A stretch of DNA of 64,000 nucleotides, from contig NC_084789.1 in NCBI RefSeq assembly GCF_028858725.1, positions 42,067,594 through 42,131,593 on the forward strand, written 5' to 3'. Of this stretch, positions 12,201-25,905 are shown piece by piece (positions within the stretch are counted from its first letter, which is position 1; each line of letters starts with the position of its first letter). The translations under genes and the position numbers were made by a program. The notes under the pieces are model-generated. The model had not been told where the DNA came from. It did no database searches and worked only from the letters and a program-made list of their open reading frames with translations. The stretch is from Colius striatus. Taxonomy: Eukaryota > Chordata > Aves > Coliiformes > Coliidae.

Positions 12201-14018
12201 CAATGGAGATCTCACAGGAACTTTACTGGTCAAAGCACTGGATGTAAGCAAAGCAAACTGAGAGGTGAGATTGTGCCTGAGGCCCTGCCACCACACAGGA
12301 ACCGTTGAATAAGACCTTGACAAAAGATATTTCAGGGGAAAATGAAACACTGGTTTTTCACATACCGAAGGGGACTTTTGCACCTGAGGATCCTTGTCCT
12401 GCGTGGCTCAGAGCTGCTTGAGAAATGGAGGGTTTGGAGAAGACGTGAGGAAGAGATGGTTCATTCTGTGGTATCCTTGGGGTGAGTTTGGGCTCAGTGG
12501 AATATGGAGGTTTGGCATTCTGGTAGCCTTCAATACAAAGTCTTTCAGAGCAGTAAAGAAGTTTCCTGAGGCAGGGAGCTTGTTTTGTCCCCATACTCCT
12601 TTTTTTTCTCCTCCAGTTGTCCAGGGCTGTTTTAAAAGCTGAGATACGTTGGCTTGATATTCATAAATGTGATTTACTTCAACTAACAGTAATGGGAGGG
12701 TTTGTGTAAGCAGGAAGCAAAACTTGGGTGTGTTTGGTATTCTTAGGCTTGAATTGTATTCTCAAGAATTAAGACTAAGCATCATCTTGAGCAAAGCTCT
12801 TCTGCCACCTCCTGGAGATACGGGATGTGAAGACCTGGGCTTTCATTTGGTCTGTCTGGGAGCTTTTTCATTATGCTGCACACTATGATGTGCTAAAAAA
12901 CCCGTGGATGTGCCACCTCCTTGGTTCTATGGACAAAGAAATTACTGGAATGACATGCTGGAGGTAGAAAGAGTCTGCACTTCAGTCTTTACATGGAAAT
13001 CTTTCCAGCAGCAGAGGTGAAAGCTTATGCCCTGGTTATAAAGAAATTCTTTCCAAAGTGCAAATGAACCTCAATGTGACGATCAATGGTAAAAGCCTGA
13101 GCTGCACATGCTTTCCTGTATAGTTTGGGATTCATCCTGTATGGGATGAAGCCTTTGGTCTGTACCTAAGATCCAAGTAATCTGAGAACAATGATTGCCC
13201 TCGTACTGTGAGCTGCCTGGGATCCTCACTACCCACACACGAGCTTCTCTGCAGACACAGCTTCGTCCCTGTCCCCGTGTGCTTCCTACTCCAGTTTTTC
13301 TTGACTCCCCTGGTGTACTGTGGTGCTGGGCTTGGTAGCAGTGGGTCCAGCACGCTTATTGCAGGTGGGAAATAGGAATCCCTCAGAGAAGTTTTACTGG
13401 AGTGTATAAAGTTCTGGTGTGAGTGGACCCCACCATTCCCAAGCAAAGAGCTGAACACACTTGGGAAGCAAGCCCATGTCTGGAGGCTGCCCCATAAAAT
13501 GAACAGACACCAATGACTCCTCAGGCTTCATAAGGGATCCGTGCAGCACTGTTGCTGTGATGGAAGGGCAGTGCAATGCTGGGGTCAGGGATGCTTTATC
13601 AGATCCACAAACAGGGCCATGTAAGCCAAGAAACACTACTGAGCAGAGGAACAAACCTCACCCGTGCAACAGCCACTTCTGCACCCCTAAAACCCTGTGT
13701 AAGACTGGAGGGCAAATTGGTGACAATGTAAGATGTCATTTGAAAAAACCAAAAGGCTGAGCTTTAAGGGAAACAGAACATTTGTCTACCTCAAGATGTA
13801 CAACTTTTGTGACAAGAAGTGTGGATGTTATTTATATTTCTTATGTATCCTCTGGAAAGAAGATGGTGCTGTGGGTTTTAGGCTGTGTTACAGTCCTGCT
13901 TGTACCTTGTCCTGGTTTTATCTAATCCCTTTGATTACAACAAGCATATTTGTGTACCTGGCTGTTGTCCAGTGTCGCACTAGTGTCTGCACTGCTGGTG
14001 TTCTTGTCAGTCAATAAA
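9211..14018 (+). other. WNT9B: Candidate WNT9B 3' UTR with poly(A) signal AATAAA at 14013-14018
   Basis: I found no canonical AATAAA between the WNT9B stop and 14013, and a TG-rich stretch follows that hexamer. The AT-rich 150 bp before it also looks like the end of a transcript. A CR1 fragment lies inside at about 11.52-11.61 kb. The length of 4.8 kb is long, and a non-canonical signal could end the mRNA much earlier. No coding potential was recognised in this interval. Confidence 0.4.
11518..11608 (+). repeat. CR1 LINE 3' fragment
   Basis: A short 5'-truncated CR1 3' end, plus orientation: GACTGGATGGTCTGTAGAGG, CCCTTCCAACCC, then two tandem TGTGATTC units that form the characteristic terminus. 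Confidence 0.85.
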
Positions 14019-16911
14019 TACCAGTTGTCTTCTAAGAATGTATGTTTCTGCCTTTAAAGGAGCATCCCTGGGGAGTAGTTTTGAAGAGTTCCATTCCTCC
14101 ATTGGCACACTGATGATACTCCTTTAATTCTACTTTACCTGCCTCCTCTCCAGAAGAAGACTGGCAGTCTGCCCCATTTCTGCCCACCCAACAGTGAGGG
14201 CTGCCCAGGTGGGCTGAGCTCAGGTGTGTTTGTGTTAAGGAGATGTGACAATAGTGAGCCAAGTCTCGTCAAAAGCATGTCAGCAGTGTATTTCCTATAG
14301 CAACACAACAGACTGGATGCTCCTGTACCTGGCTGCTTTGTGTGCAGTTTCATGTCATTTGCAGGTGGAATCTGCCACAATATGTTGCCCTTAAGCATAT
14401 CCTTGCAGCCTGCTTTTGCTTGTCAGCTGTTTCATGGCACCAGAGTAGAGCTGTTAGGTCCAGGGCCTAAATGGAAACCTCAACTGGTACTGTGAGGGGG
14501 AAAAGCCCTAGAAGAAAGGGAGCATTGTTGGAGAACTGGGTGAGATGTGCCATCCTCCCTCAGTAGGGTCAGGCAGCACAGAGCCTGGGCACACAAGGGG
14601 CCAACCAAGCTCTTAGCAGGCAGGTGGTTTTCCTGAGATCATCTGTTCCTGGGCTAATTGTAAGGTGAGGGGTTTTGCTTTCTCAGTCCTGCTGAGCACA
14701 CACAGAGTGGAGGGGTTGTGCATGTGCTGGGTGAGTGCAATGAAGCCTTCTTGTGCTGCCTGTTACTGTGGCAGTGGGATTAAAATGTCATGGGAAAGAG
14801 CTTCTGAGCAAATGAGGCACGTAGGATGCTTGCTCTTTTGTGCAGCCCCACTGAAAATCCCCTGCCTTGCTGGATGGAGGAAAGCTGGACCACTGGGGCT
14901 GGGCAGGCCTCCTCTTTGGTTTTTGGAGATGTGCTGGGTTTGGGGCAGACACTCTGGCAGCTCCCAGCCAGCCCTGCCATCGCTCTGCCAGGCAGCATGA
15001 GGAGAGAGCCGTGGAAGCCCCAGACATAAAAAGCAGAGGGTAGTTTGCAAGTCAGATATAGGAAATGCTGGAAATACCCTTTTTTGACAGATTGTTGTCA
15101 ATATCTTTTGTGAAAACATTTTGGATGCAGAAATGAGTCCCAGGACTACATGGGAAAGGTCCATTCTGGACAGTATGTTAAAACTGCTCAGCTGCTGGCC
15201 TTGATTCAGAGACCTTGCAGAACCGAGATACACTACCCACAGGGATGCTTTTAACTGAATGTACAGCAGGGCACTTGAATTTTCTCACCTTTGCTCTTTC
15301 TGCTGCCAGCTGCTTTCCTATATCACTACAGGCAGCTGGGAATTGATATTAGATGCTAGATCCCAGGCCCAGCATGTGTTGAACCACAGGACACTGGCTT
15401 TAGTGTCAAGTGCAGTATCATTTGTAGAGGCATCTGTGTTCTCACATTTCAGCTGCTTTGCACCTCAACAGACCCCTGCTTATATGGAGAAATCTCAGAT
15501 GTCTGTGCAAAACTCTGCTTAACAGCTTTGTTGTTTCCCCTCACCCCCCATCCCAAATCACCCCCCACGCCCCAGCTGCGCACACACAGCTCCAGGTGCC
15601 TGTTCATGGGTCTTTCCCAGGTTTCCTGTGAAGGACTGTGTATGGACAGGATGCAGGTGACCAAGACAACATCATGTGCTGCTGAAACACCCCTAGAAGG
15701 AGGTCTTCTTGGACTCACCTCCTACCTACTAAATCGGTTATTGTCCTGAGTCACCTGATGGCCCTTGGAAGGGCTCTGCTGTGAACCTCGGGTCCCTCCT
15801 TCCTGCTGTAGAGATACAAACCCCTGCCCTGTAGTTACCTCCATACCAGCTTCTTCTTGACCGCTGCCTGACCCCATTTGCTGGCTTTCCTCCAGTGTCC
15901 CTTGCCACACTTTTTATTCAGTTTCTGTTCCCTCCTCCATCCCTGATCCAGCTCAGATTCTTTATCCTTCTCTCTGTGCTGCTCTTGCCAAAACTCACCT
16001 GCCTTGTCCCTTTCTCCATCCCCTCTTGCTTTTAGTAAGAAAGTTATTCATGGCATTGCACTGCCCCAGGCAAGATCCAGTGCAGAAATACCTTGGGAGC
16101 ATGGGGGCATGGCTGGGGTTAGCAGGCTAAGCAAGGCCAAACCCAGCCATGCCCTGTAAACAAGCTGCTCAACCATGCTGGTACAAGACAGTGGATGCAG
16201 AAAGGAAGAACAGTTGCTGGTCTCCCAGCTTCCTATGCGGCTACAGCTGTGGTTTATGCTCATCTGCAGGGCACTTCTCTGCAGGTTTTGGACTTGTGCT
16301 TGTCCTGAGAAGAGCTGTGAACAGCATGTAAGTTGAAGGACACATACAGTGACTCCGATTCCCATCACAAAACCACCTGGTCTTGGGACATGCACATAGG
16401 TACTTATCCCTCTTCATGTATCTCAGTTACAGTACAGAATCAGGGCTTGTTTTGATTTTCCTCTCTCTCAGTTTTGAGGCAAGTTCTTCTGGCATTTAAT
16501 CCTTTCACCTCTCTCTGACTTCTGCAGGTCTAGCAATGGAAAGAAGGAAAGGGAGGAAAGGAAAAAGAGCTGCAAAAAACAGTAGCATCACCCAGCTATG
16601 GGCACAAGTGACCCACAGGGAGAGCAGAAGCCAGGAGACAAGTGTAAATGAGGTGGAAAACCCTTTCCCAACCACATTTGCCAGCAGATGCCTGCTTTCC
16701 AGGACAAGCCCAGCAGCATGGAAGGCAGAGAAGTAAAGATCAGCAGCGTGTGCTGATCCAGGTTGTGACTGTTGTGTGAGTGATTTGGGAGAGGGAGAGA
16801 CTGATCCCCTCCCTGCTGTCCAAAAACACCCCGAGGTCACCTGAAACCAGCACACTTTTATTTAGAAAAAACACAAAAAAAATCCCCTGGAACATGTTTC
16901 CCCTCTGTGCT

Positions 16912-16969
16912 GAGCTGCTCTCCAGCTCACCCCTCTGTCAGAGCTGCTCTCCAGCTCAGCCGGTGTGCC
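16912..16969. repeat. 29-bp tandem duplication
   Basis: The unit beginning GAGCTGCTCTCCAGCTCA occurs at 16912 and again at 16941. This gives two copies of period 29 that differ only near the end of the second unit. It is a local duplication without further copies. Confidence 0.75.
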
Positions 16970-19900
16970 CAGAGGCTCTGGGAGCCGCAGCCCATGCAGG
17001 TGTTGCAGAGGACCGAGGGCTCCTCATCTCTCCCACCCCTGCTCTGGAAAGGATGGGGTAATTGCTGAAGGGGGAGGGTGACACACGTCAGGAACCAGAG
17101 CTGCCAGCATCACGTCTCACGTTTCTTCCCGCTCGGGCTGTGGGAGAAGCTGGGTCAGGTTTGAACAGGAGTTTTAGTCTGTGGCTCATAGCTCAAGGTC
17201 AAATGAGATTTCTGCAAGACAGACAGCAGCATGTCATAGTAGGTTGTTTTTACAGTGATAACCCAAGGCTAACACCCCACCCTCAGCTCCCAGCATCCAA
17301 GCAAAGGTTTCTGCATTAGGAGAGCAGTGTAGTCATCCTCTCCTCTCGTGCACCACTCCAACATCACCTCCCCAGCTCTTCTGTTGATGTGTCTGTGATC
17401 GGGGGCAGCTCCTCAGTGTTGTCAACTACTTTTTAGGCAGCACAGTACAAAGATGGCCAGGCTGATACTAGGCCTCCAGATGTTAACATGAATATTAATT
17501 GCCATTAGCATTGGCAAGTCAGGACATGCACCTTCCTGGGGAAGTTTGGGAGTACGAGTCTGAATTCCAGAGGAAGGAGTGATGTCATCCCAGTCTGCCT
17601 CTGTGTCGAGGTAGAATTTAGCTTGATCTAAGAACATCTGGGGCTTAGCAAGAGGGAAAGAGAAGAAGGAAGAGGGAATCCGCCTTTCTGTGAACTGCAA
17701 CAATTAGCTCCTTCCTATCCCTTTAGTTTCCACACAAGATGTCATGTCCTTCTGTAGTGACTGAGACAAATAAATTGCAGCTTTGAAGCTGAAAGGAACT
17801 GGTTCGGAAGCTTGGAGACATTAGCAATGATGTTTGACAAACCCTGGGCTACTGGAGGAGTTATGGGGAGGAGGGGAAAAGTTCCTGTTGAATTGTGGAC
17901 TGGTTTCATTGATACCCAGAAAATGATGGAAAAGCTGACATGAGGTGTAACACAAATCTGTGCAGCTTCAGCTGCAAACTGCTCACTCACACTGCCCATT
18001 GCCATTAGAATAAACAGATATCTCTTCTTGGGAGCACCTCCCTTCCCCATCTGCCATTTATCTCCCTCTTTGATGAATTAAGTAGGAAATGCTTCTCTTT
18101 TTTAGGTATGAAGGATATATTCATATCTAGAGTCATTAATTTCATGTAGTGACAGAAGGGGTTCTGTTTTTTAAATCCCATTCTGAATCAATATGACTGA
18201 GGCTGATAAAGCAAGGGACTTATTCTGTAATAGGGATGTTCATAGAGGGGCTTGCTCCTGGCACAGCCACATTCAGAACAGGATGAGGACAGGACTAGTG
18301 TAATCTGTTACCAGCAAAACCTGCAGAAGACCTAAATAATCTTGCGGAATTAAAACCAGAAGCCAGGTTTAAAGAATACTCAGGATTATAGTGTGACAAA
18401 GCTTGTTCAAATAGCATGGTTAGAACTCATCCATGTCATGCAAACACTGTGCAGATCCTTGCACACGAGCTCCTTGTCTGGGAACTCAGCAGAGAGGAAG
18501 GCACTTTTTGAGCTCACCTCCCTTATTTCTACACCAACTGCAAAAAGTATTTAGGAGTGGGTTTTATCAAAGTGCATGGGTGTGTAGAGAGGGACTCCCC
18601 CTCCAGCTGCAGTGTTTATTCCCTCTCACTGTGGTGTGCACCAGGCAGGTATCTAGCTCAGCATACCTCCTCTCCCTTTCTAGCTGAACCAGGGCCTAGT
18701 CAATACAGTGATGGCACAACCTGCTACTGAAACCAGCAAGACTCACAGATCTATAACTAGACCCAGGAGAAGGGTGTTAGGAGCAGGGCCCTGTGCTGGT
18801 AAAAACCTTGCGCTTTGAAAAAGACAAACCCCCTGCCCAGCTTTTCCCCCGCACCAGGGATCTGATCAAAGCAACTGCGCTCAGCCCAGGCTCTGAAGAA
18901 AAGCAGATGCTGGGAATGGGTGTGCTTCAACACCGGGTGGTCTTCTATCTCTGTTCCTACTCTTGCCTTTGAGGACTGATGTGCTGTCCTCCAGGCGAGA
19001 GGCTCTGCAGCCCATCCACAGTGCCCAGAACTACCTGGGAGCCTCCTCCCAACACGATGCCATTTCTTAGATCTCTGAGCAATCTGCTCTGCTCAGCCTC
19101 TTCTTCCCTGATCAATAATGTTGCTGTCAGTTCGGATTACAGCTCTCTACTTTCTTCATCTCAGCTTAAAATACTTGTGGTTTCATGTTCTGTCAGAAGA
19201 GATATATAAGAGAAGAGTTTTGCTCAAAGTGCAGATGATGATGGAAAAGGAATGTGTTGCTTCAAATTCCTGCAGGAGTCTTTATTGGATTCCTTGGGAC
19301 TTACTGAAAGGCAAAAATATAGGGAGGGAGTCTAGGGGGAACAGAGAGCTTGGAGGAGCTGCACATTGTGGCATTGTGGGAAAGATAAGAGAAGCCTCTG
19401 GCTTGAACTGAGATAACAAGGAAAGAGTTTCTACAGTTATCTAGGCAATTTCTTTCATTCTTCTATTTGTCCTGCTAGGGAAAAAAAACCCTCAACGCCA
19501 CACATCACCAAAGCCAAAACTGAATGCCCAGCTGAAGCTGCTTTAAGCAATTCAAGACCTTGGCTTCTCACTGCATTTGTGATGGGAAGAAATGCACGTG
19601 ACTGGCTGACTGGACAAGATCCTTCCCACTCACAGACGTCCTGGTTAACTTCTACTGGAGGAATGCCTTTTCTTCTGTCCTGACTTCACAATATCAGCTG
19701 CAACTCCTGCATCTCAGCAAACTTATCTATAAAACACACGTGTCTCAACTTGGAGGCAGAGCCAGTCCTTTGTAAATCACACATCATAAGAAGCACCCAC
19801 ACCGAAGATATCTCATGGGATTTATGACTTAACAGCTTTCTTGAAGCTGGCAACATGGATTTACTGGCATTTACTTTCATTTCCCTCCTCCTTATTCTAT

Positions 19901-22900
19901 TAGATTTCTTTCTTTGGTACCGCAGTCATCTTTTTACATCGTGCCGTCTTTCCTTGTCTCTGCTACTCCTCTAGATCTCTGTTCACTCTAAAAGACGGAT
20001 GTTGATCTTAACTCCATTTCAGTTTGCCTTGCTATCTCAAACAATGAGTGCTCCACTTATCAGTTCAAGGTTTTGATATTGGCTTAGGCTGAACACCCAT
20101 GTCTTACCCAGCAAACCTGTCTCTGATTTAAACTAATATCTCTGTATTCATGCTCTTGTCTCCTCTGTGCAATGGAGGCTCATTTCTAACTGGTAAATAT
20201 TTGATGAGTTGGTAATTCTTCAAAGGAGATTAAAAAACCAGAAAAGTGTTACGTCTTCTAGGAACAAAATGTGAAATGTGGATTTGAAAAAGACTGTGGT
20301 GGGGCATAGAAGTATCCTTTGCAGTGCTGGGATCGACTGAAGATGCTCCTACCAAAGTAGGGCATACACAAAGAGAAATGGAGGTGCCCATAAACAGAAT
20401 TCTTCCCAGTTCTGGGAAGAAGAGAAAGCCACGAGGTGAAAATCAAGGTCAACGGGTGATTTCAGAGGTGATGATGTGAGAATGGTTTCTGATGTCCCAC
20501 TCTCAGGATGGATTTATTAGAACTGACTTCTTCCTAGCAGATAACTCTAACTGTAGGGAATCCTTTTGAGCTAAACACTACTGTGACTTTGACAGATGTG
20601 CAGCAACCCTGTCCTTGGTCATATATGAGGATGTTTGACCTGAGATCTTAAGATTGCTCCAGCTTTGGAGAAGTTGCTGTTTGGTGGGGACCAGTGCCTC
20701 TCCCGATCCTATTTCCTCCCTGTTTGTATTTCCATTCTAGCAGTCTTTCAGCAAAATTGAGCACAGATGCTACAGGTTGGGTAAGGAGTGAAGTGCCATT
20801 GTCTCCAGACTTAGAGCTGGTATTTCTAGGGGTAGTGCCTGGGCAGAGTCAGGGTACTTGCAGACAGGTCGGAGATAGGATATTTGCCTCGTTAATGGAA
20901 GAGCTGGTTCTTTCTGGCACAGGACGGGTACCACAGGAAGAAAAGGATCGCAGCAAGTATTGAAGGGGCTATGTCCAGGGCACCCTTGGTCATCCCTCCC
21001 CCATTCTATCTTACACTAGATACCAGAGAATAGCCCAACTGAGAGTCAGGGGAGCAAGAACAGGTAGGACAGGTCTGCTCTGCCTGTGGCTTTTTCCTGT
21101 ACCTACACCCAGCAGAATGAGAGGCATTGCATGCCCCTCCATCACAAGCTGCTGCTAATGATTCCTCCTGCCCGGGGGACACGGCGGGATCGGCGGAGGG
21201 TCAGCCCTTAGACACACGTTTCCCAATGCCCAGCATAGCACACGGGGTCAGGCAGCTAATCATCACTCCTATCTTGCCTGCCCTGCTGCAGTGTCCAGCC
21301 CACGGCAATTGGAGCTGCATTAAAGATTAAACAAGAGGTGGGAGGTCTAGTGAGTGTGTTGGAGTGATTCCAGGGTGGGTGGGCAGTGGTTGGCCCAAGC
21401 AAGTGGGTTTCTGCTGCAGCGGCCCCCACTTTAGATCTTTCAGCCGAACAAACTGGCGGCATCTCTGTTGAGACAAAAAAATGCCTCCAGCTAAAATTCC
21501 ACTATCTGACCTCAGAAGGGCTCCAGCTGCTTCTGCCACCAGCAGAGCAGATAGAGGAAGAGTTTTAGAGAGGTTGGCTATATGGAAAGAGAAACCCACT
21601 TCTTCAGAGGGTCTGGAAGGACAGAGCTTCCCTCCTCCTTGCTCAGCCCTTTCAGCCTGAGTGCAAGCAGTGCAGCCTGAGCGGTAGCTGTTCTCAGGTG
21701 AGTGCCTCTCACTTGCCAGCACCGTGCCATGTAGGTTCACTGCAGGACCTTGGCTTGAGCATCTGTGAGTTGTGACTGGTAGCTGTGTTTTAGAGGCTGA
21801 CTGGAAGGCTTGGCACTTGAAGGAGGTGGGAAGATAGTATGCCTGGCACTTGGTGATGCTGTCTGGAGCCTCGTGGGCTCAGGAAGTGGTACAGGTTGAT
21901 TGCCATCCTGCAGACCCTGGCCTTTGCTTCTCTGGGGTCCACAGCTCTTCTTTGAGCCTCAAATTCACAGCCATCATTGTGCAATGATGTGATTGTGTAA
22001 TTAGCTAGAGAAGAGCAGAGGAGGAGGTTCATCTAGAGTAATGTACTAAGTCAGAGTCACAGCCATGAGGGAAAGATGGAACTCCCCATTCCTTCTGGTA
22101 AGCATGAAAACCTGTCCACTTCCAGGATAATCAGCTTCAAGACTTGCCATTTAGTCAACAATATTTCCTTAGAAGTCCTGACATGATGAGGGCTCTTTGA
22201 CAGAGCTTCCTACACTAAAAATTCAGTGTCTCCACCCAAGCTAATAACTGTGTGTGCGTTTGTGGTGAGTGGAAGAATCAGGCCCTCAAAGGATGAATGC
22301 TCTCCAAGAAGCACTAAATGAATTGCCCTGAGCCCCTTTTTCTTCACTGAGTATAAGCAGAGCCTATGGTGACTCACTCACACTTGACACCTCACTTTCC
22401 AGCTCCAGAACAGAGGTGAATCCCACCTGTGCAGTCTCTGCTTTTGCTGATTAGGGGCAATGTTTCCAATGGCATTAATGACATTAATCACAGCAATTTT
22501 CAGTTGTGCTGATCACCTAGGATTGCTTTTGTCATGGGGCCTCATGCTCTTCAGCTAGAATGACTACAAAGCATCCTCTCAACAGGCTCCCATCCAGGTT
22601 TGCCATTGCCAGAAAAGCATTTTGGAACATGGGCTGCAGCTGCATCTTATAAACTGAGCATTATATATTTCATGTGATACAAGTCAAGTGTTATTCATTT
22701 ACTGGAATTATCCTTTTATCAAGTCAGTTTCCTATTGCATTTCACCCTTCATTGCCCTGGCAGTTCATTCTTTCAACAAGGCTGCTTCTATTCCTGTAAG
22801 TGTGTTTAAGAGATTTTGTAATTTCACTGTGAAATACAGAATGTTTCCTTTTCTTTTGAAGCACGTGTTCCAAGCATCCTTAAATTCTAGAGAGCTGGGA

Positions 22901-25837
22901 GCAACAATGAACAAAGGTATCATGAAATTAGAAGATAAGGATCACAGCCTGATGGGAACTTTCCCTGCACTGTCTCTGGGAAGAATCTAGGGCTATATTT
23001 TAACAACTTTTTGGGGGTTTTTCTGTTTCCTGTTGCAGTTTTTGTTTCCCCAGCCCTGACTTGTGCTGGAAATCTGCTCCTGTGACCTTTGCTAGCCTCT
23101 GGTCAGGCTCACGAGAGGGACTCAAGCAGCGATGACCAATATGCACTGTGTGATTCGAGGTACTCGGCTGTGTACATCCCCACACACAGCTCTTGTGAGG
23201 AGGAGCTGCCTACAGAGCAGGATGATGTGGGGTAACTAACCAGGCAACACTAGAGCAAAGAACTGAGGCTTGGGTCTGTCTCTCAGGGGGCCACAGGCAG
23301 ACCATGGGGGCAACACTGAGGCCGTGAGCCAAGTCAGGACAGGAACAGGGGAGCGGGGTTAAAAGCCAAGAGTCCAAACACAAATTACCTAGGCAACTTC
23401 CAGAAGCTCATTGTGAAATGCCCCTGGTGTGGGTGTTTGTTAATTAAGCACAGAGATTAAACTGCAGGAAGGGCAAATCTGTGCCTGGAATGAGGGAACT
23501 CTCAGTAGCTCTGCTGGGTTTTCTGAGTCTCCTTTGAGTGAACAGATGAAAGGGTTATACACAACTGCACCCTGGCTATTTCATAGTCATGGGCAGATGG
23601 GGTGAAATCACCTGGGAAAGGTGATGTTAGGAACTAAACGAGATATTTGCAGTGGTTAGGGTAGCTGTGGAGAAGGGCAAGGTGTAGCCAGTTGAGCACC
23701 CACTATGCTGCACCTGCAGAAGCAGAGAAAGCAGTTTGGCAGCCCCAGGTCACTGGAGGTTGTGAGTCACCCACCAGCTTTTGATGAGACTGAATTGTTC
23801 CATCAGGGGGAAGTCACAGGATGGGCTGTGTGCTTGATTCTTCAGATGGTGGCTGAGAGAGGAGCTTCTCATCATTAACTTCCACCCTGCTGAGGTACCT
23901 GACCAAGGTAAGTGTCTCGGGGTGGACAGGCCAGCGCAGCAGGGCAAATAGCTGGACAATTATCTCTTGAGAAACATCAGGAAAGATGTGAGAGCTTCTT
24001 GTGATATGCCAGCAGGATGTGAAACCTCAGTGCAGTCAGCCAGCTCTCACCATGTTAATTCAAAGAAGGCTGAATCCAGTCTCATGGTGTGAGGGGGCTG
24101 TGCAGCGTGCACCACACGGTACACCACACAGGCTGTGTTGGGTTCAGAGACAGCTCTTCCACAGGGATATTTCATGAGGGATGAGGGGATGTCAGCAGGG
24201 ACAGACATGTGTTCTGTACTGGCTCTTTGCAAACACAGACTCTCTGCATTTATGGAGGTCCCAGCTACCTCCTGCTTTTTAAGAGTCTGGTGCTTCACTG
24301 ACTGGGCTTCGTTCCCTACCCTTCTTGTTCCTGCTCACCTTCCTTAGAGATTTCTCCTGGCCACAGCCAGGGTCACAGCACTGAGCTAGAAGGATCTTGG
24401 GCTTGATTCAGACTTGGCTATCCTGTGTCCTCATGTCTAAACCAGGAGGCCTCTGTGTAGTCTGTTCATCTCTTAGCTGTGCATAAGTAACTGTTCACAT
24501 GTCCTGTAATTCTGAGGAGGCAGCTCTTGCTGCTGAGGCATTGAACTAGAATGGGGTTTAAAAATACATAATTTGTGATGCAGTTCAGCAAAAAACAGTG
24601 ACCAGAAGCAATATATTCCCCTTTGTCTAAATGAGAGTGAAATGGTGGGCAATGAAAGTGAGAGACAAGAGCAGAGCCCTTCCATTGTATCAAACAGTGA
24701 GAGTTAAAGAGAAAGTAATTTCTTAGTCAGCAAGACAAATTGAAGATCCCACATCTACATTTCAAAGAGCTCATTGTCCCAAGGCAAGACAAACAAAATG
24801 GCATTTGCATATGCACTGGCAGTGGAACAGTATCCAAAGGCATCAGCCAAAGGAAAGGAATTGAGAGAAGGGAGCTGAAATTAGCATACAATGCATTTCC
24901 TCAAATTGAGGAATGAGATGGAAGGAGCAAGAGGGGAAGCTCCTCAGAGAGCCCTTTGATGCTTGTTTTTTTCCTGAAAGGAAAGAGCACGTTGGGAAGC
25001 TGTGATTTAAAACTGCAGTTCAGTGATAGGCTAAATCTAACTCGAGGGCTTCTGCTGCAGCAGAAACGCCACAGCCTCACAACGTGCTGAGCTGCAGCCA
25101 GCTTCTCGTGCCAGTTCAGATTTGTTCAAATAGGGCTGATTGGTTTTCTGTGTGCCAGCATATTTCATGTCAGATGTGCCATCAGCACACAAACAGCAGC
25201 AGTGTTCTGTTGGACCTCCCTTGGCTAGTCTGGAGGCCTTTTCAGCAGTCCCTCCTTGCTCTCTTCCACACACATGATCTGCAAGTCAGTGCCTCCGTGC
25301 ATCACCACAACCCTCCATCTGTAGCTCAGGGCCTTGTATGTTTCTTTCCACTTTGGACATTCACACACCTTTGGCCCTGTCCTTGTCATGGACCTTGCCT
25401 TGCTCATTGCCTCATCAGGCCTTACTCTCACAATAACATCGACCTTCTAACGCTGAAGTTTAGCATCCTCCCCAAGCCAGTTTCAAGCAGTAGTTCCCTC
25501 TTTTCTATGCTGCAGACTCGATTCTGCTCACTGCAGTTCTGGTGACACCCAGGCAGAGTCTCATGTGGGAGGGCTGCTGGACTGAAAGGCTGAAGTGCAG
25601 GACCAAGGTCAAAGCCCCGGAGACAGCGTATGGGAGGGATGAGGACACTGCTAGCCCCTCATTACTGAAGTGACATTCTGCTGTGCAACAAGGATCTCAA
25701 CTGGGCAGAGACCTCATATGGGTGTGTGGGGAAAACCTTGCAAGAGTGTAAGATGGCAGCTTGGAGAAGAGTGTAACTTCAGGGCAAAGAAACTCTCAGA
25801 GAAACTGAACCACAGGAATCACAACAGTGCTGGTGGA

Positions 25838-25905
25838 GGGAGAACCTTGGACATCTCCAGCCCAGCCTTCCCTGGAGCAGGATGATCCCCAGGATACCCA
25901 GGGCT
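25838..25905 (-). repeat. Possible degraded CR1 fragment
   Basis: The segment runs from CTTGGACATCTCCAGCCCAG through GAGCAGGATGATCCCCAGGA to CCCAGGGC. It resembles the reverse complement of the CR1 3' region in order and spacing but lacks the diagnostic terminal repeat. Assignment is weak. Confidence 0.3.

Noticed and set aside
24803-24810. POU octamer ATTTGCAT as an enhancer call
   Set aside because: A single 8-bp match is expected by chance at this scale; no supporting cluster was seen.
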